DNA from: Blattabacterium cuenoti | GTDB lineage: Bacteria; Bacteroidota; Bacteroidia; Flavobacteriales; Blattabacteriaceae | NCBI RefSeq assembly: GCF_014251595.1 | Contig: NZ_CP059192.1 | Coordinates: forward strand, 544,468-608,467 | Length of the DNA stretch: 64,000 nt | Reading direction: 5' to 3' | Shown: piece after piece, positions 47,788 through 56,036 of the stretch | Layout of the letters: the number at the start of each line of letters is the position of its first letter | How positions within the stretch are numbered: position 1 is the first letter of the stretch | Translations under genes and position numbers: made by a program | Notes under the pieces: generated by a model | Databases searched by the model: none | What the model was told of the DNA's origin: nothing | What the model saw: only the letters and a program-made list of their open reading frames with translations

Positions 47788-49476
47788 ATGTATTCAAATA
47801 AAAAAATTGTACAAAGCTTAGGTGAGATTTTGAAAGCTAAATCCATATTCAACATAATTATATCTCCAGGATCTAGAAACGCTCCAATCATTATTCATTT
47901 TACTCAACATAAAAATTTTAAGACTTACAGTATTGTAGACGAACGATGTGCTGGTTTTTTTGCTTTAGGAATGGCTCAACAAATTAGAAAACCTGTCGTC
48001 ATTAGTTGTACATCTGGATCTGCTGTTGTTAATTATTATCCTGCAGTTACAGAGGCTTTTTATCAAAACATTCCACTTATTTTAGTGACGGCAGATAGAC
48101 CAAAAGAGATTATAGATATGTTTGAAGGACAATCTATTCATCAAGAAAATATTTTTCATAAACATGTAGAAACTTCTGTTCAATTAACAGAAGATGAATC
48201 AGAATCCGGAATATGGTATAATGATCGATTAATCAATGAATCTATAAACAAGTGTTTATTAAAAAATAAACCTGTACATATTAATATTCCATTTTCAGAA
48301 CCACTTTATAATACCACAAACCGTTTACAAGTAAAACCTAAAATTATCAAAACTATACCTGTTAAAAATTATGTGGAAATACATAATTACAAAAAAGAAA
48401 AATATATATGGAAAAAATATAAAAAAAAAATGATCTTATTAGGATTATATTATCCGGATAAAAATATGGAAAAAATATTAAGAAAATTAAGTTTGGACCC
48501 TTCTATTGTTGTTTTTACAGAGACAACATCTCATGTGTATGGAAAATTTTTTTTCTCAAGTATAGATCAACTTATTTTTAAGATGAATCCTAAAAAATGG
48601 ATAAGGTTTAAACCTCATATTTTATTGACTATTGGAGTAAATATTATATCTAAAAGAATAAAATTTCTTTTAAGAAAATATCCTCCAATATATCATTGGC
48701 ACATCGGTGAACATTACGAAAATTATCCGGATACCTATCATAAATTAACAACTTATTGGCCTATCAATCCCGAATCATTTTTTAAAATTTTTTATAATTA
48801 TAATCATATACGGATTTCTACTTCAGATTATAGAAAAAAATGGGAAAAATTGAGAAGAGAAAAAATGAAAAAACATCAATTTTTTTTAAAAAAAGAAAAA
48901 AGTTTTTCAGATTTAAAAGTTCTTTTTTTTGTATTCAAATCCATACCCAACAATACTATATTACAGTTAGGAAATAGTATGATTATAAGGTATTATCAAC
49001 TTTTTAATGAAAAGAAATATTCTATTAAATCTTATTGTAATCGTGGTACTTCAGGAATAGATGGATGTGTTTCAACCGCTGTCGGTTCTGCTGCTATCAT
49101 AAAAAAAACTGTGACACTAATTGTTGGAGATATCAGTTTTTTTTATGATAGCAATGCTTTGTGGAATAATTATATTCCACAAAGCTTTCGTATTATACTT
49201 ATTAATAATGGAGGAGGGAGTATTTTTAGATATATTTCAGAAAAAAAACTTTCTAAAGAAATATTCAATTTTTTCGAAACAAAACATATTTTTTCTGCAG
49301 AAAAAATATGCGAGATGTATCATTGGAAATATGAAAAAGTATACGATCAGTATGCTTTAAAAAAAAATTTATCATGTTTTTGGAAAACATCAAGTCAACC
49401 TTTCTTGTTGGAAATAAATACTCAAAAATCTAATAATGCTACAATTTTAAAAAAATATTTATCTTATATTTCCTGA
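47788..49476 (+). CDS. menD: Menaquinone biosynthesis protein MenD
   Basis: MenD (SEPHCHC synthase) adds a 2-oxoglutarate-derived unit to isochorismate in the menaquinone pathway, using thiamine diphosphate. The 562-residue protein has the N-terminal ISPGSRNAPIIIHFTQH, CTSGSAVVNYYPAVTEAFY, LILVTADRPKEIIDMFEGQ, and the C-terminal ThDP block NRGTSGIDGCVSTAVGSA with GDISFFYDSNAL. It suggests that menaquinone respiration is retained. Its last 13 bases overlap the end of the convergent SanA-like gene, in a small 10-base tandem duplication (ATATTTCCTG/ATATTTCCTA). Confidence 0.96.
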   Translation: MYSNKKIVQSLGEILKAKSIFNIIISPGSRNAPIIIHFTQHKNFKTYSIVDERCAGFFALGMAQQIRKPVVISCTSGSAVVNYYPAVTEAFYQNIPLILVTADRPKEIIDMFEGQSIHQENIFHKHVETSVQLTEDESESGIWYNDRLINESINKCLLKNKPVHINIPFSEPLYNTTNRLQVKPKIIKTIPVKNYVEIHNYKKEKYIWKKYKKKMILLGLYYPDKNMEKILRKLSLDPSIVVFTETTSHVYGKFFFSSIDQLIFKMNPKKWIRFKPHILLTIGVNIISKRIKFLLRKYPPIYHWHIGEHYENYPDTYHKLTTYWPINPESFFKIFYNYNHIRISTSDYRKKWEKLRREKMKKHQFFLKKEKSFSDLKVLFFVFKSIPNNTILQLGNSMIIRYYQLFNEKKYSIKSYCNRGTSGIDGCVSTAVGSAAIIKKTVTLIVGDISFFYDSNALWNNYIPQSFRIILINNGGGSIFRYISEKKLSKEIFNFFETKHIFSAEKICEMYHWKYEKVYDQYALKKNLSCFWKTSSQPFLLEINTQKSNNATILKKYLSYIS

Positions 49477-50060
49477 TATTTCCTAATTTTTTTTTTAAAA
49501 AATATAATATCCCATAAAGCTTTAATTCTCGCAAAAACTTCTCTGACTTGTATTTTACTATCAAAAGTAAGACTTTTCGCATTAAAACCAATGACATCTA
49601 AACCAAAACAATTCGCTATAAAAATAGCTCTTTCATTATGAAATTTTTGAGATATAATCGTAAATTTTTTTTGGTGAAAAATTTTATGAACCCTGACAAT
49701 AGAATGTAAAGTACTAATTCCATAAAAATCTTCATATATAAAATAAGAAGGAACTCCTTTCTTAATTAATTCTTTTTTCATCATTTTGGGTTCATTATAA
49801 TTTTTTTCTCTATTATCTCCACTTACAATAATATAACGTATTTTTTTATGATGAAAAAGGAAACAAGCTGCATCTATTCTATATTTAAAATAAGCATTAA
49901 TTCCTCCTCCATGTAAATATTTAGAAGTACCTAAAACAACACCAAATGTGTTATATGGAATATAATTAATTGAATTATAACTTTTTCTTATTGACCAAAA
50001 ACTTATTCCAAAATAACAGAATATAATGAATGAAATAAAAAGAAAAAATATACGTTTAAT
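49464..50060 (-). CDS. SanA/ElyC-type DUF218 envelope protein with a probable ATT start
   Basis: The ATG at 49784 gives only the C-terminal 106 residues, but the frame is open from 50066, and its translation completes a DUF218 protein. An N-terminal membrane anchor (RIFFLFISFIIFCYFGISFW) is followed by GVVLGTSKYLHGGGINAYF, RYIIVSGDNREKNYNEPKM, then TLHSIVRVHKIFHQKKFTII and SQKFHNERAIFIANCFG. Family members (SanA, ElyC) act in envelope integrity. No ATG, GTG or TTG lies before the anchor. ATT at 50060-50058, followed by a basic KR and the anchor, is the best start and gives about 198 residues. A one-base loss of frame from GTG near 50074 is the alternative. It follows secA by 16 bases and overlaps menD at the 3' end. 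Confidence 0.78.
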   Translation of the reverse strand: MKRIFFLFISFIIFCYFGISFWSIRKSYNSINYIPYNTFGVVLGTSKYLHGGGINAYFKYRIDAACFLFHHKKIRYIIVSGDNREKNYNEPKMMKKELIKKGVPSYFIYEDFYGISTLHSIVRVHKIFHQKKFTIISQKFHNERAIFIANCFGLDVIGFNAKSLTFDSKIQVREVFARIKALWDIIFFKKKIRKYQEI

Positions 50061-50076
50061 TTCTAATTAACACAAT

Positions 50077-53000
50077 CTAAAAAGAATCATCCTCAATAAC
50101 CCATTCTCCTTTTTCTAAAAAAAATTCTATCTGTTTAAATTTAATATTTTTTTTTTCTCCTGTAATTAAATGACGAATATTAATTCTGTTATTTCTGCCT
50201 AATTTTTTTCTATCTTTCATCAAAAGATTTGTTTTAAAATTATTTTTCTTTTTTGGAAAAAACAAAATATCTCCTCTCATAATAATGGATTTAAGTAAAA
50301 AAGAAATAATCCTTTTATTGATATCATAAATTCTTTCTTGAAACAAATTGAAAGCATTTTGTTTATAAACAATCAGAGGATCTTTTTGTTCAAAAACAGC
50401 ATTTTGTACAGAATACCGCAAACTATCCATTTCACGTAAATGTTCTTTCCATTTTTCATCCATAAAACATAATATAGTCTTTTTTTCAAACATTGATAAT
50501 AAAGATTTTCCTTTTGTATGAAAGAATTCTTTCAAATCTGATACAATAACTATGTTTTGATATCCATCTGTGAAAATGACCCGTATTTGATAAAATTCAA
50601 AATTTTTATCTACAATATTTGATAAAATAGGTTGGATATTATGATCAATTATTTTTCCCTTCTTTTTTTCATAAAAATTAATAATTATATCATGAAGTTT
50701 ATTGATACAATCATGTTCTTTGTAAGATAGATATTGATCTTCTTGTATAGGAAATTCGATTCCAAAAATTTGAACAAATTCATATTCCAAATTTTTAAAA
50801 TCATTGATAGATTTATTGACAGTAATCATAACATCTAATAAAATATAAACCATATTAGAAATATCTAAACTTAATTCACTTCCACATAATGCATTTTTTC
50901 GTTTTTTATAAATAAACTCTCTTTGTTTATTGATAACATCATCATAATCTAATAAACGTTTTCGTATACTGAAATTATTATCTTCTATTTTTTTTTGTGC
51001 TTTTTCAATAGATTTTGTTAACAAAGGATGTTGTATTATGTCCCCTTCTTGATGTCCAAATCTATCCATTAATTTAGAAAGTCTTTCTGAATCTATAAAT
51101 AAACGAATTAAATTATCCTCTAAAGACACATAAAATTGAGAACTACCTGGATCTCCTTGACGTCCTGATCTTCCTCTTAATTGATTATCGATTCTCCTAG
51201 AATCATGTCTTTCCGTTCCTAAAACAGCTAGTCCTCCATTTTTAATAACTTCTTTTGATAGTTTAATATCTGTTCCACGTCCCGCCATATTAGTGGCTAT
51301 AGTAACAGATCCAGATAACCCTGCTTTTGCTATGATTTCTGCTTCTTTTTCATGTAATTTTGCATTTAAAACATTATGTGGTATTTTCATAAATTTTAAA
51401 GCTCTACTTAAAAATTCCGAAACTTCAACAGAAGTCGTTCCAACAAGAACTGGTCGTTTTTCATTTTTGGATAAAAAAATAATTTTTTCTATAACTGCAT
51501 TATATTTTTCTCGTTTTGTTTTAAAAACGAGATCTTGTAAATCTTTTCTTTGTATTTTTTTATGAGTAGGAATTACTACGACATCTAATTTATAAATATG
51601 CCAAAATTCTCCGGATTCTGTTTCTGCTGTTCCTGTCATTCCAGATATTTTCCTATACATTCTAAAGTAATTTTGTAAAGTTATGGTTGCAAAAGTCTGA
51701 CTAGAAGATTCAATTTGAACATTCTCTTTCGCTTCTATAGCTTGATGTAATCCATCAGAATAACGCCTTCCTTCCATAATACGACCCGTTTGTTCATCTA
51801 CTATTTTTACTTTTCCATCCAAAAGAACATAATCAACATCCCTTTCAAATAAAGTAAAAGCTTTAAGTAATTGATTTATAGTATGAATTCTTTGCGATTT
51901 GATATAAAAATTTTTCAAAAGATTTTCCTTTTCCTTCGTTTCTTTTTCTTTTGAAAAATTTTTTTTTTCTAATTCCGTTAATTCGACATTAACGTCTGGT
52001 AAAACAAAAAAACTTACATCCTCCACATTTTTTGATAAAAATTCAATTCCTTTATCTGTTAATTCTACAGTATTATTTTTCTCATCAATCACAAAATAAA
52101 GATCTTGATCCACTTTATACATCTCTCTTCCATATTCTTGATAATACTGACTTTCAGTTTTTTGTAAAATTAAACGAGTATTATTTTCACTCAAAAATTT
52201 TATTAAAGATTTTTTCTTAGGTAACCCACGATGTGCTTGAAATAATTTAAATCCACCTAATTTTTTATCTCCATTCTTGATTAAATTTTTTGCTTCATTC
52301 AAAAAACTATTAACTATCAGATTCTGTTTTTTCACTAAAATTTTGACTTTTTCTTTGAATAATTCAAATTCTTCTTTATTATCTTTTTTAGGATCAACAG
52401 GTCCTGATATAATTAAAGGAGTACGTGCTTCATCTATTAATACAGAATCTATTTCATCTATGATGGCATAATTTAATTCTCTTTGAACCAATTCATCTTT
52501 AGAACAAGCCATATTATCACGTAAATAATCAAAACCAAATTCATTATTGGTTCCATAAGTAATATCTGCTTGATAAGCTTTTTTACGCATTATGACATCA
52601 GAAGATGAATAATTATCAATACAATCAACTTTTAAACCATGAAATTCCATTAAGGGAGCCATCCAACTTGTATCTCTTTTAGATAAATAATTATTAACTG
52701 TAACAATATGTACACCTCTTCCAGATAAAGCATTTAAATAAGCCGATAAAGTCGCAACAAAAGTTTTACCTTCTCCTGTTGCCATTTCAGCTATTTTTCC
52801 TTGATGTAAAACCACACCTCCCATAAGCTGAACATCATAATGAACCATATCCCAAATTATGCTTTTTCCATACGCATCCCAGTTATTTTTCCAAACTGCT
52901 TGATTTCCGTCTAAATGAACATAAGATTTTATTTTTGATAACTCTTCATCAAAAGAAGTAGATTGAACTATAAGTCGTTTTTTTTCTTTTAAACGTCTTG

Positions 53001-53361
53001 CTGTTTCTTTAATGATTGCAAAAGCTTGAGGTAAAATATCTATCAATACTTTTTGTTCTATTTTGTAACATTCTTCTCTAATATTTTCTATATCTAAGTA
53101 TATTTTTTCTAAAATACTAATAGGATAAAATTTTTCTTGTATTTTTTTCAAAAATTTTTTTTCCTGTTCATGTAACTTTTTTGTAGAATTTTGTATAATT
53201 TTTTTTAAATCTTGAGTTTGATTTCTCAATTCATCGTCAGATAATAAGAATATCTTATTCTCTTCTTTTCTGATTTGAACCAAAAATTTTATAACCTCTT
53301 TAAGGTCTCTATCATTTTTATTTACTAATAACTTATTTAAAATTTTTCTAATAAAACTCAT
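50077..53361 (-). CDS. secA: Preprotein translocase ATPase SecA
   Basis: SecA is the motor of the general secretion pathway and pairs with SecYEG and SecDF. The protein has Walker A EMATGEGKTFVATLSAY (about 190), the DEAD-box-like DEIDSVLIDEARTPL, the preprotein cross-linking region, the second ATPase half with TNMAGRGTDIKLS and RQLRGRSGRQGDPGSSQFY, and the helical scaffold. At about 1,094 residues it has the long Bacteroidetes form. The C-terminal zinc-binding cysteine cluster is absent; the tail ends GEWVIEDDSF. I chose the ATG at 53361 (MSFIRKIL), not the upstream TTG at 53370. Confidence 0.97.
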   Translation of the reverse strand: MSFIRKILNKLLVNKNDRDLKEVIKFLVQIRKEENKIFLLSDDELRNQTQDLKKIIQNSTKKLHEQEKKFLKKIQEKFYPISILEKIYLDIENIREECYKIEQKVLIDILPQAFAIIKETARRLKEKKRLIVQSTSFDEELSKIKSYVHLDGNQAVWKNNWDAYGKSIIWDMVHYDVQLMGGVVLHQGKIAEMATGEGKTFVATLSAYLNALSGRGVHIVTVNNYLSKRDTSWMAPLMEFHGLKVDCIDNYSSSDVIMRKKAYQADITYGTNNEFGFDYLRDNMACSKDELVQRELNYAIIDEIDSVLIDEARTPLIISGPVDPKKDNKEEFELFKEKVKILVKKQNLIVNSFLNEAKNLIKNGDKKLGGFKLFQAHRGLPKKKSLIKFLSENNTRLILQKTESQYYQEYGREMYKVDQDLYFVIDEKNNTVELTDKGIEFLSKNVEDVSFFVLPDVNVELTELEKKNFSKEKETKEKENLLKNFYIKSQRIHTINQLLKAFTLFERDVDYVLLDGKVKIVDEQTGRIMEGRRYSDGLHQAIEAKENVQIESSSQTFATITLQNYFRMYRKISGMTGTAETESGEFWHIYKLDVVVIPTHKKIQRKDLQDLVFKTKREKYNAVIEKIIFLSKNEKRPVLVGTTSVEVSEFLSRALKFMKIPHNVLNAKLHEKEAEIIAKAGLSGSVTIATNMAGRGTDIKLSKEVIKNGGLAVLGTERHDSRRIDNQLRGRSGRQGDPGSSQFYVSLEDNLIRLFIDSERLSKLMDRFGHQEGDIIQHPLLTKSIEKAQKKIEDNNFSIRKRLLDYDDVINKQREFIYKKRKNALCGSELSLDISNMVYILLDVMITVNKSINDFKNLEYEFVQIFGIEFPIQEDQYLSYKEHDCINKLHDIIINFYEKKKGKIIDHNIQPILSNIVDKNFEFYQIRVIFTDGYQNIVIVSDLKEFFHTKGKSLLSMFEKKTILCFMDEKWKEHLREMDSLRYSVQNAVFEQKDPLIVYKQNAFNLFQERIYDINKRIISFLLKSIIMRGDILFFPKKKNNFKTNLLMKDRKKLGRNNRINIRHLITGEKKNIKFKQIEFFLEKGEWVIEDDSF

Positions 53362-53404
53362 TAAATTCAAAAATATATCAATCTACCATAGAAAAAAAAA
53401 AAAT

Positions 53405-53638
53405 TTAAAGTTCATATTCATCTCTATTCCAATAAAAATCTTCATCATCACGTGGGTAATCTGCCCATATATCTTCTATCGATTCAAAAACTTCTCCTTC
53501 TCCATTTTCTAATTGTTGTAAATTTTCAACTACTTCTAAAGGAGCTCCAGTACGAATAGCAAAATCAATCAATTCTTCCTTTGTAGCAGGCCAAGGTGCA
53601 TCTTCTAAATGAGAAGCTAATTCTAAAGTCCAATACAT
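53405..53638 (-). CDS. DUF2795 small acidic protein
   Basis: A 77-residue acidic protein with the DUF2795 pattern: MYWTLELASHLEDAPWPATK, then a helix EELIDFAIRTGAPLEVVENL and an acidic tail ending DFYWNRDEYEL. Function is unknown. It is common in Bacteroidetes. Its tryptophan- and aspartate-rich sequence is much better preserved than most genes in this window, which implies strong selection. It lies directly upstream of secA on the same strand (44-base gap). Confidence 0.9.
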   Translation of the reverse strand: MYWTLELASHLEDAPWPATKEELIDFAIRTGAPLEVVENLQQLENGEGEVFESIEDIWADYPRDDEDFYWNRDEYEL

Positions 53639-53644
53639 ATATTG

Positions 53645-53696
53645 ATATTTTAATTATTAAAAAAATAAAAATATTTTAATTATTAAAAAATAAAAA
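53645..53696. repeat. Tandem duplication of about 26 bases between DUF2795 and fmt
   Basis: The unit ATATTTTAATTATTAAAAAA plus a short A/T tail is present twice in direct repeat, at 53645-53670 and from 53671. The copies differ by one A in the A tract. It lies in the 97-base divergent gap and borders the promoter region of fmt. Confidence 0.85.
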
Positions 53697-53713
53697 AATG
53701 ATATTTATTTTTA

Positions 53714-53721
53714 TATATTTG
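53714..53721 (+). promoter_or_regulatory. -7 element upstream of fmt
   Basis: TATATTTG, an exact TAnnTTTG, would start transcription near 53728. That leaves about 68 bases before the preferred ATG at 53796, and about 8 before the alternative ATG at 53736. No -33 TTTG at standard spacing is visible. Confidence 0.4.
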
Positions 53722-53795
53722 ATTCTCAAAAATCAATGAACTTTTTTACAAAATTACAAGATAAAATTAGTGAATTTAAATTACAAATAAATTAC

Positions 53796-54766
53796 ATGAA
53801 AAAGTTTCCCAGAATTGTATTCATAGGTTCAACTCATTTTTCTCTTTATACCTTAAAAGAATTATATATAAAACAATACAACATTGTAGGGATTATTACA
53901 AGTCCTGATAATTTTTTTTTTTTAGAAAAAAAGGTAAAAAAGCATTTACCCCTGTAAAAATATATGCATTAGAAAATAATATTCCTTTTTTACAACCTAA
54001 AGATCTTAAAAATCATTCTTTTTTAGAGATTCTAAAAATTTGGAATCCCGATATACAAATTGTTGTTTCTTTTCGAATTTTACCTAAAGAAGTATGGAAT
54101 TTACCCAAAATGGGGTCTTTTAATTTACATGCATCACTTCTTCCACAATATAGAGGAGCTGCTCCTATTAATTGGGCAATTATGAACGGAGAAAATAAAA
54201 CGGGGTTAACTACTTTTTTTATAGAAGAAAAAATAGACTTTGGAAAAATTCTTTTGCAAAAAGAAATTCAAATAGGAAAAGAAGAAACTGCAGGAGAATT
54301 GGAAAATAAATTAAAAAAGATTAGCGGTTCTATAGTCGTTCAAACTTTAGAATACATTATAAAAAATAAAATTAAACCTATTTCTCAAAATAAACTTAAT
54401 TTTTATTTATTAAAATATGCTCCTAAAATATCTACTAAAGATTGCAGAATACAATGGGAAAATCCTTCTATAGAATCTATATATAATAAAATTAGAGGAT
54501 TAAGTCCTTATCCTACAGCATGGACTTTTTTATTTTTTAATAAAAAAAAATTCGTGAGATTTAAAATATTTTTTGTTAAAAAAAAACGAGAAAAACATAC
54601 TTTTCCAATTGGTTTAATATTTATCATTTCGTCACATGAAATGAAAATTTCCGTAAAAGAAGGTTTTATATTTATTATTGAAGGACAAATAGAAGGAAAA
54701 AAAAGAATGCATATTAAAAATTTAATTCATGGATTGAAAGTAAGAGAAAATCTTTTTGTTCGATAA
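53796..54766 (+). CDS. fmt: Methionyl-tRNA formyltransferase, frameshifted at a 12-T tract
   Basis: Fmt formylates Met-tRNA for initiation. The N-terminal part (ATG 53796, MKKFPRIVFIGSTHFSLYTL) reads to SPDN and then enters twelve T residues (53912-53923), after which that frame ends at 53957. From AGA at 53924 another frame continues without a stop: RKKGKKAFTPVKIYALENNI, FLQPKDL, then the signature NLHASLLPQYRGAAPINWAI and the C-terminal domain. Thirteen or ten T residues would restore about 324 residues, normal for Fmt. An ATG at 53736 in frame with the first part would add 20 residues and is less likely. The tract replaces the usual RPAGRG loop. Slippage, pseudogene formation or a sequencing error could each explain it. 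Confidence 0.87.
53912..53923 (+). repeat. 12-T homopolymer at the fmt frameshift
   Basis: Twelve T residues between GATAA and AGAAAA. The coding frame before it (GAT AAT TTT) and the conserved frame after it (AGA AAA AAA GGT) differ by one base, so this tract is the point of the frame change. Confidence 0.9.
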
Positions 54767-54802
54767 ACTAATTTTCATTATATATCCTATCCTTTATATA
54801 TA

Positions 54803-54810
54803 TATATTTG
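54803..54810 (+). promoter_or_regulatory. -7 element upstream of the HU gene
   Basis: TATATTTG, an exact TAnnTTTG at the end of a TA repeat. The predicted start is near 54817, giving a leader of about 54 bases that contains the palindrome at 54825-54847. No -33 element at the expected spacing. Confidence 0.4.
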
Positions 54811-54824
54811 CTATTTTTATTGTC

Positions 54825-54847
54825 AATTATAAAATAATTTTATAATT
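54825..54847. promoter_or_regulatory. Perfect A/T palindrome in the HU leader
   Basis: AATTATAAAAT and ATTTTATAATT are perfect 11-base inverted arms around a single A. The site lies 23 bases before the HU start and just after the predicted transcription start. It could be a protein-binding operator or a weak RNA hairpin. It lacks the G+C and T tail expected of a terminator for fmt. Confidence 0.5.
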
Positions 54848-54870
54848 AACTAAAATTAAATTAATTATTC

Positions 54871-55137
54871 ATGAACAAAACGGAATTGGTTAATTCAATA
54901 GCTGAAAAGACTGGAATAACAAAAATAAAAGCTAAAAATGTTACAGATGCATTTATTGAAACAGTAATTGAATCTCTAAAAAGAGGGGATAAAGTTACTC
55001 TCGTTGGATTCGGTACCTTTTCTGTAGTAGAAAGACATCCAAGAAACGGAGTCAACCCTAGAACAGGAAAAAAAATACATATTCCAGGGAAAAAAGTAGC
55101 TAAATTTAAAATAGGGGCAGAATTAACAAAATTGTGA
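54871..55137 (+). CDS. hup: HU-family DNA-binding protein
   Basis: HU is a small nucleoid protein that bends DNA as a dimer. The 88-residue sequence is highly conserved: MNKTELVNSIAEKTGITK, GDKVTLVGFGTFSVVERHPR (residues 45-64), and the DNA arm with RNGVNPRTGKKIHIPGKKVA. The complete arm and proline-containing tip are present. It is followed by a strong intrinsic terminator, which agrees with an abundant transcript. Symbol hup is generic; assignment to HU alpha or beta is not possible. Confidence 0.96.
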   Translation: MNKTELVNSIAEKTGITKIKAKNVTDAFIETVIESLKRGDKVTLVGFGTFSVVERHPRNGVNPRTGKKIHIPGKKVAKFKIGAELTKL

Positions 55138-55145
55138 TTTTAAAC

Positions 55146-55188
55146 AAGAGAGATAAAGCTTTTATTGACATACTTTATCTCTCTTTTT
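55146..55188 (+). terminator. Intrinsic terminator after the HU gene
   Basis: A perfect 13-base stem (AAGAGAGATAAAG at 55146-55158 with CTTTATCTCTCTT at 55173-55185), a 14-base loop and a further TTT. It sits between HU and the convergent pdxH. As the stem works in both directions and is flanked by A residues on the left, it may also stop pdxH transcription. Confidence 0.85.
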
Positions 55189-55203
55189 CATGTTTTATGG
55201 GTT

Positions 55204-55860
55204 TCATGGAGATAATCGATATAAAATCCATTTTGTTTCTTTTTCTAAAATATAAACAAGTCTATCATGAAGTCTGTTAGGTTGTCCTTGCCAAAATTCC
55301 ATTTTGTATGGTTTCACAATATATCCTCCCCAATAAAAAGGACGTTTAATTGTTTTTTGATGAAAAAAATTATTCCATTTTTTATATTGTTTCAATAAAT
55401 ATTCTTTCGATGAAATAATCATACTTTGTCGAGAAACCCAACTTCCAATTTGATTTTCTCTAGGTCTATTACGAAAATATTCATCTGACTTTTTTCTTTG
55501 TATTTTGGATGTTATTCCTTTGATAATAATTTGTCTTTCCATATTTTTCCAATAAAAAGAAATACATACTTTTGGTGTATTTTGAATAGCTATTCCTTTT
55601 AAACTATAATAGTTTGTATAAAAAATAAATCCATTTTCTGAATATTCTTTTAATAAAACAACTCTAGTTTCTGGACCTCCATCTTCTCCTATAGTAGAAA
55701 TAGACATAGCATTAATCTCTTCGTTATCTTTTTTTTGATGAAATGATTTTTCCTGTTGAAACCAGTCATCAAATAACTGAAAAGGTTTTTTTGGAGCTTT
55801 AGATTCTAATAAAGGACTTCTTGTATAATTTTTTCTAAAATTACTCAAATTAACAGTCAT
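55204..55860 (-). CDS. pdxH: Pyridoxamine 5'-phosphate oxidase
   Basis: PdxH makes pyridoxal phosphate using FMN. The 218-residue protein has PFQLFDDWFQQ, AMSISTIGEDGGPETRVVLLK (FMN and substrate contact), FYTNYYSLKGIAI, FYWKNMERQIIIKG and the C-terminal signature starting at KMEFWQGQPNRLHDR. It complements pdxA at 25 kb, so part of the PLP pathway is intact. It needs FMN, which ribF supplies. Confidence 0.96.
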   Translation of the reverse strand: MTVNLSNFRKNYTRSPLLESKAPKKPFQLFDDWFQQEKSFHQKKDNEEINAMSISTIGEDGGPETRVVLLKEYSENGFIFYTNYYSLKGIAIQNTPKVCISFYWKNMERQIIIKGITSKIQRKKSDEYFRNRPRENQIGSWVSRQSMIISSKEYLLKQYKKWNNFFHQKTIKRPFYWGGYIVKPYKMEFWQGQPNRLHDRLVYILEKETKWILYRLSP

Positions 55861-55882
55861 AATATTAAATGTTAATATAAAG

Positions 55883-55890
55883 CAAAAATA
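55883..55890 (-). promoter_or_regulatory. -7 element upstream of pdxH
   Basis: The minus strand reads TATTTTTG, an exact TAnnTTTG, 23 bases before the pdxH ATG. No -33 element at the expected spacing. Confidence 0.35.
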
Positions 55891-55920
55891 TACTAACTTT
55901 ATTAATGATGATTTTATGTT

Positions 55921-55937
55921 TTACCTAACCTAGGTAA
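55921..55937. other. Inverted repeat just upstream of tRNA-Met
   Basis: TTACCT (55921-55926) and AGGTAA (55932-55937) are perfect six-base arms around AACCT. The site lies seven bases before the mature tRNA. A role in tRNA leader processing or in regulating pdxH is possible; the length is too short to be confident. Confidence 0.35.
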
Positions 55938-55944
55938 AGTCATA

Positions 55945-56021
55945 GGCGTGATAGCTCAGTTGGTTAGAGCGTTGGATTCATAACCCAGAGGTCGGGGGTT
56001 CAAATCCCCCTCACGCTACCA
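55945..56021 (+). tRNA. tRNA with CAT anticodon (elongator Met, or Ile2)
   Basis: A 77-nucleotide tRNA including an encoded CCA (56019-56021). Acceptor GGCGTGA pairs with TCACGCT, with a G-U first pair. The D arm is GCTC/GAGC, the T arm GGGGG/CCCCC with TTCAAAT. The anticodon CAT is at 55979-55981 in loop TTCATAA. Initiator features (mismatched first pair, three G-C pairs in the anticodon stem, A11-U24) are absent or partial, so it is an elongator Met tRNA or the lysidine-modified Ile tRNA. An A-C mismatch closes the anticodon loop. dnaN starts 16 bases downstream. Confidence 0.9.
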
Positions 56022-56036
56022 ATAGTATCTATCGAT

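Noticed and set aside
49464..49490. Ten-base tandem repeat ATATTTCCTG/ATATTTCCTA at the menD and SanA-like gene ends.
   Set aside because: It is short, lies within overlapping stop regions, and explains only a small 3' extension; too minor for a separate claim.
51293..52471. Plus-strand open frames inside secA.
   Set aside because: Antisense shadows of the conserved SecA ATPase regions; no promoter-like element or protein signature.
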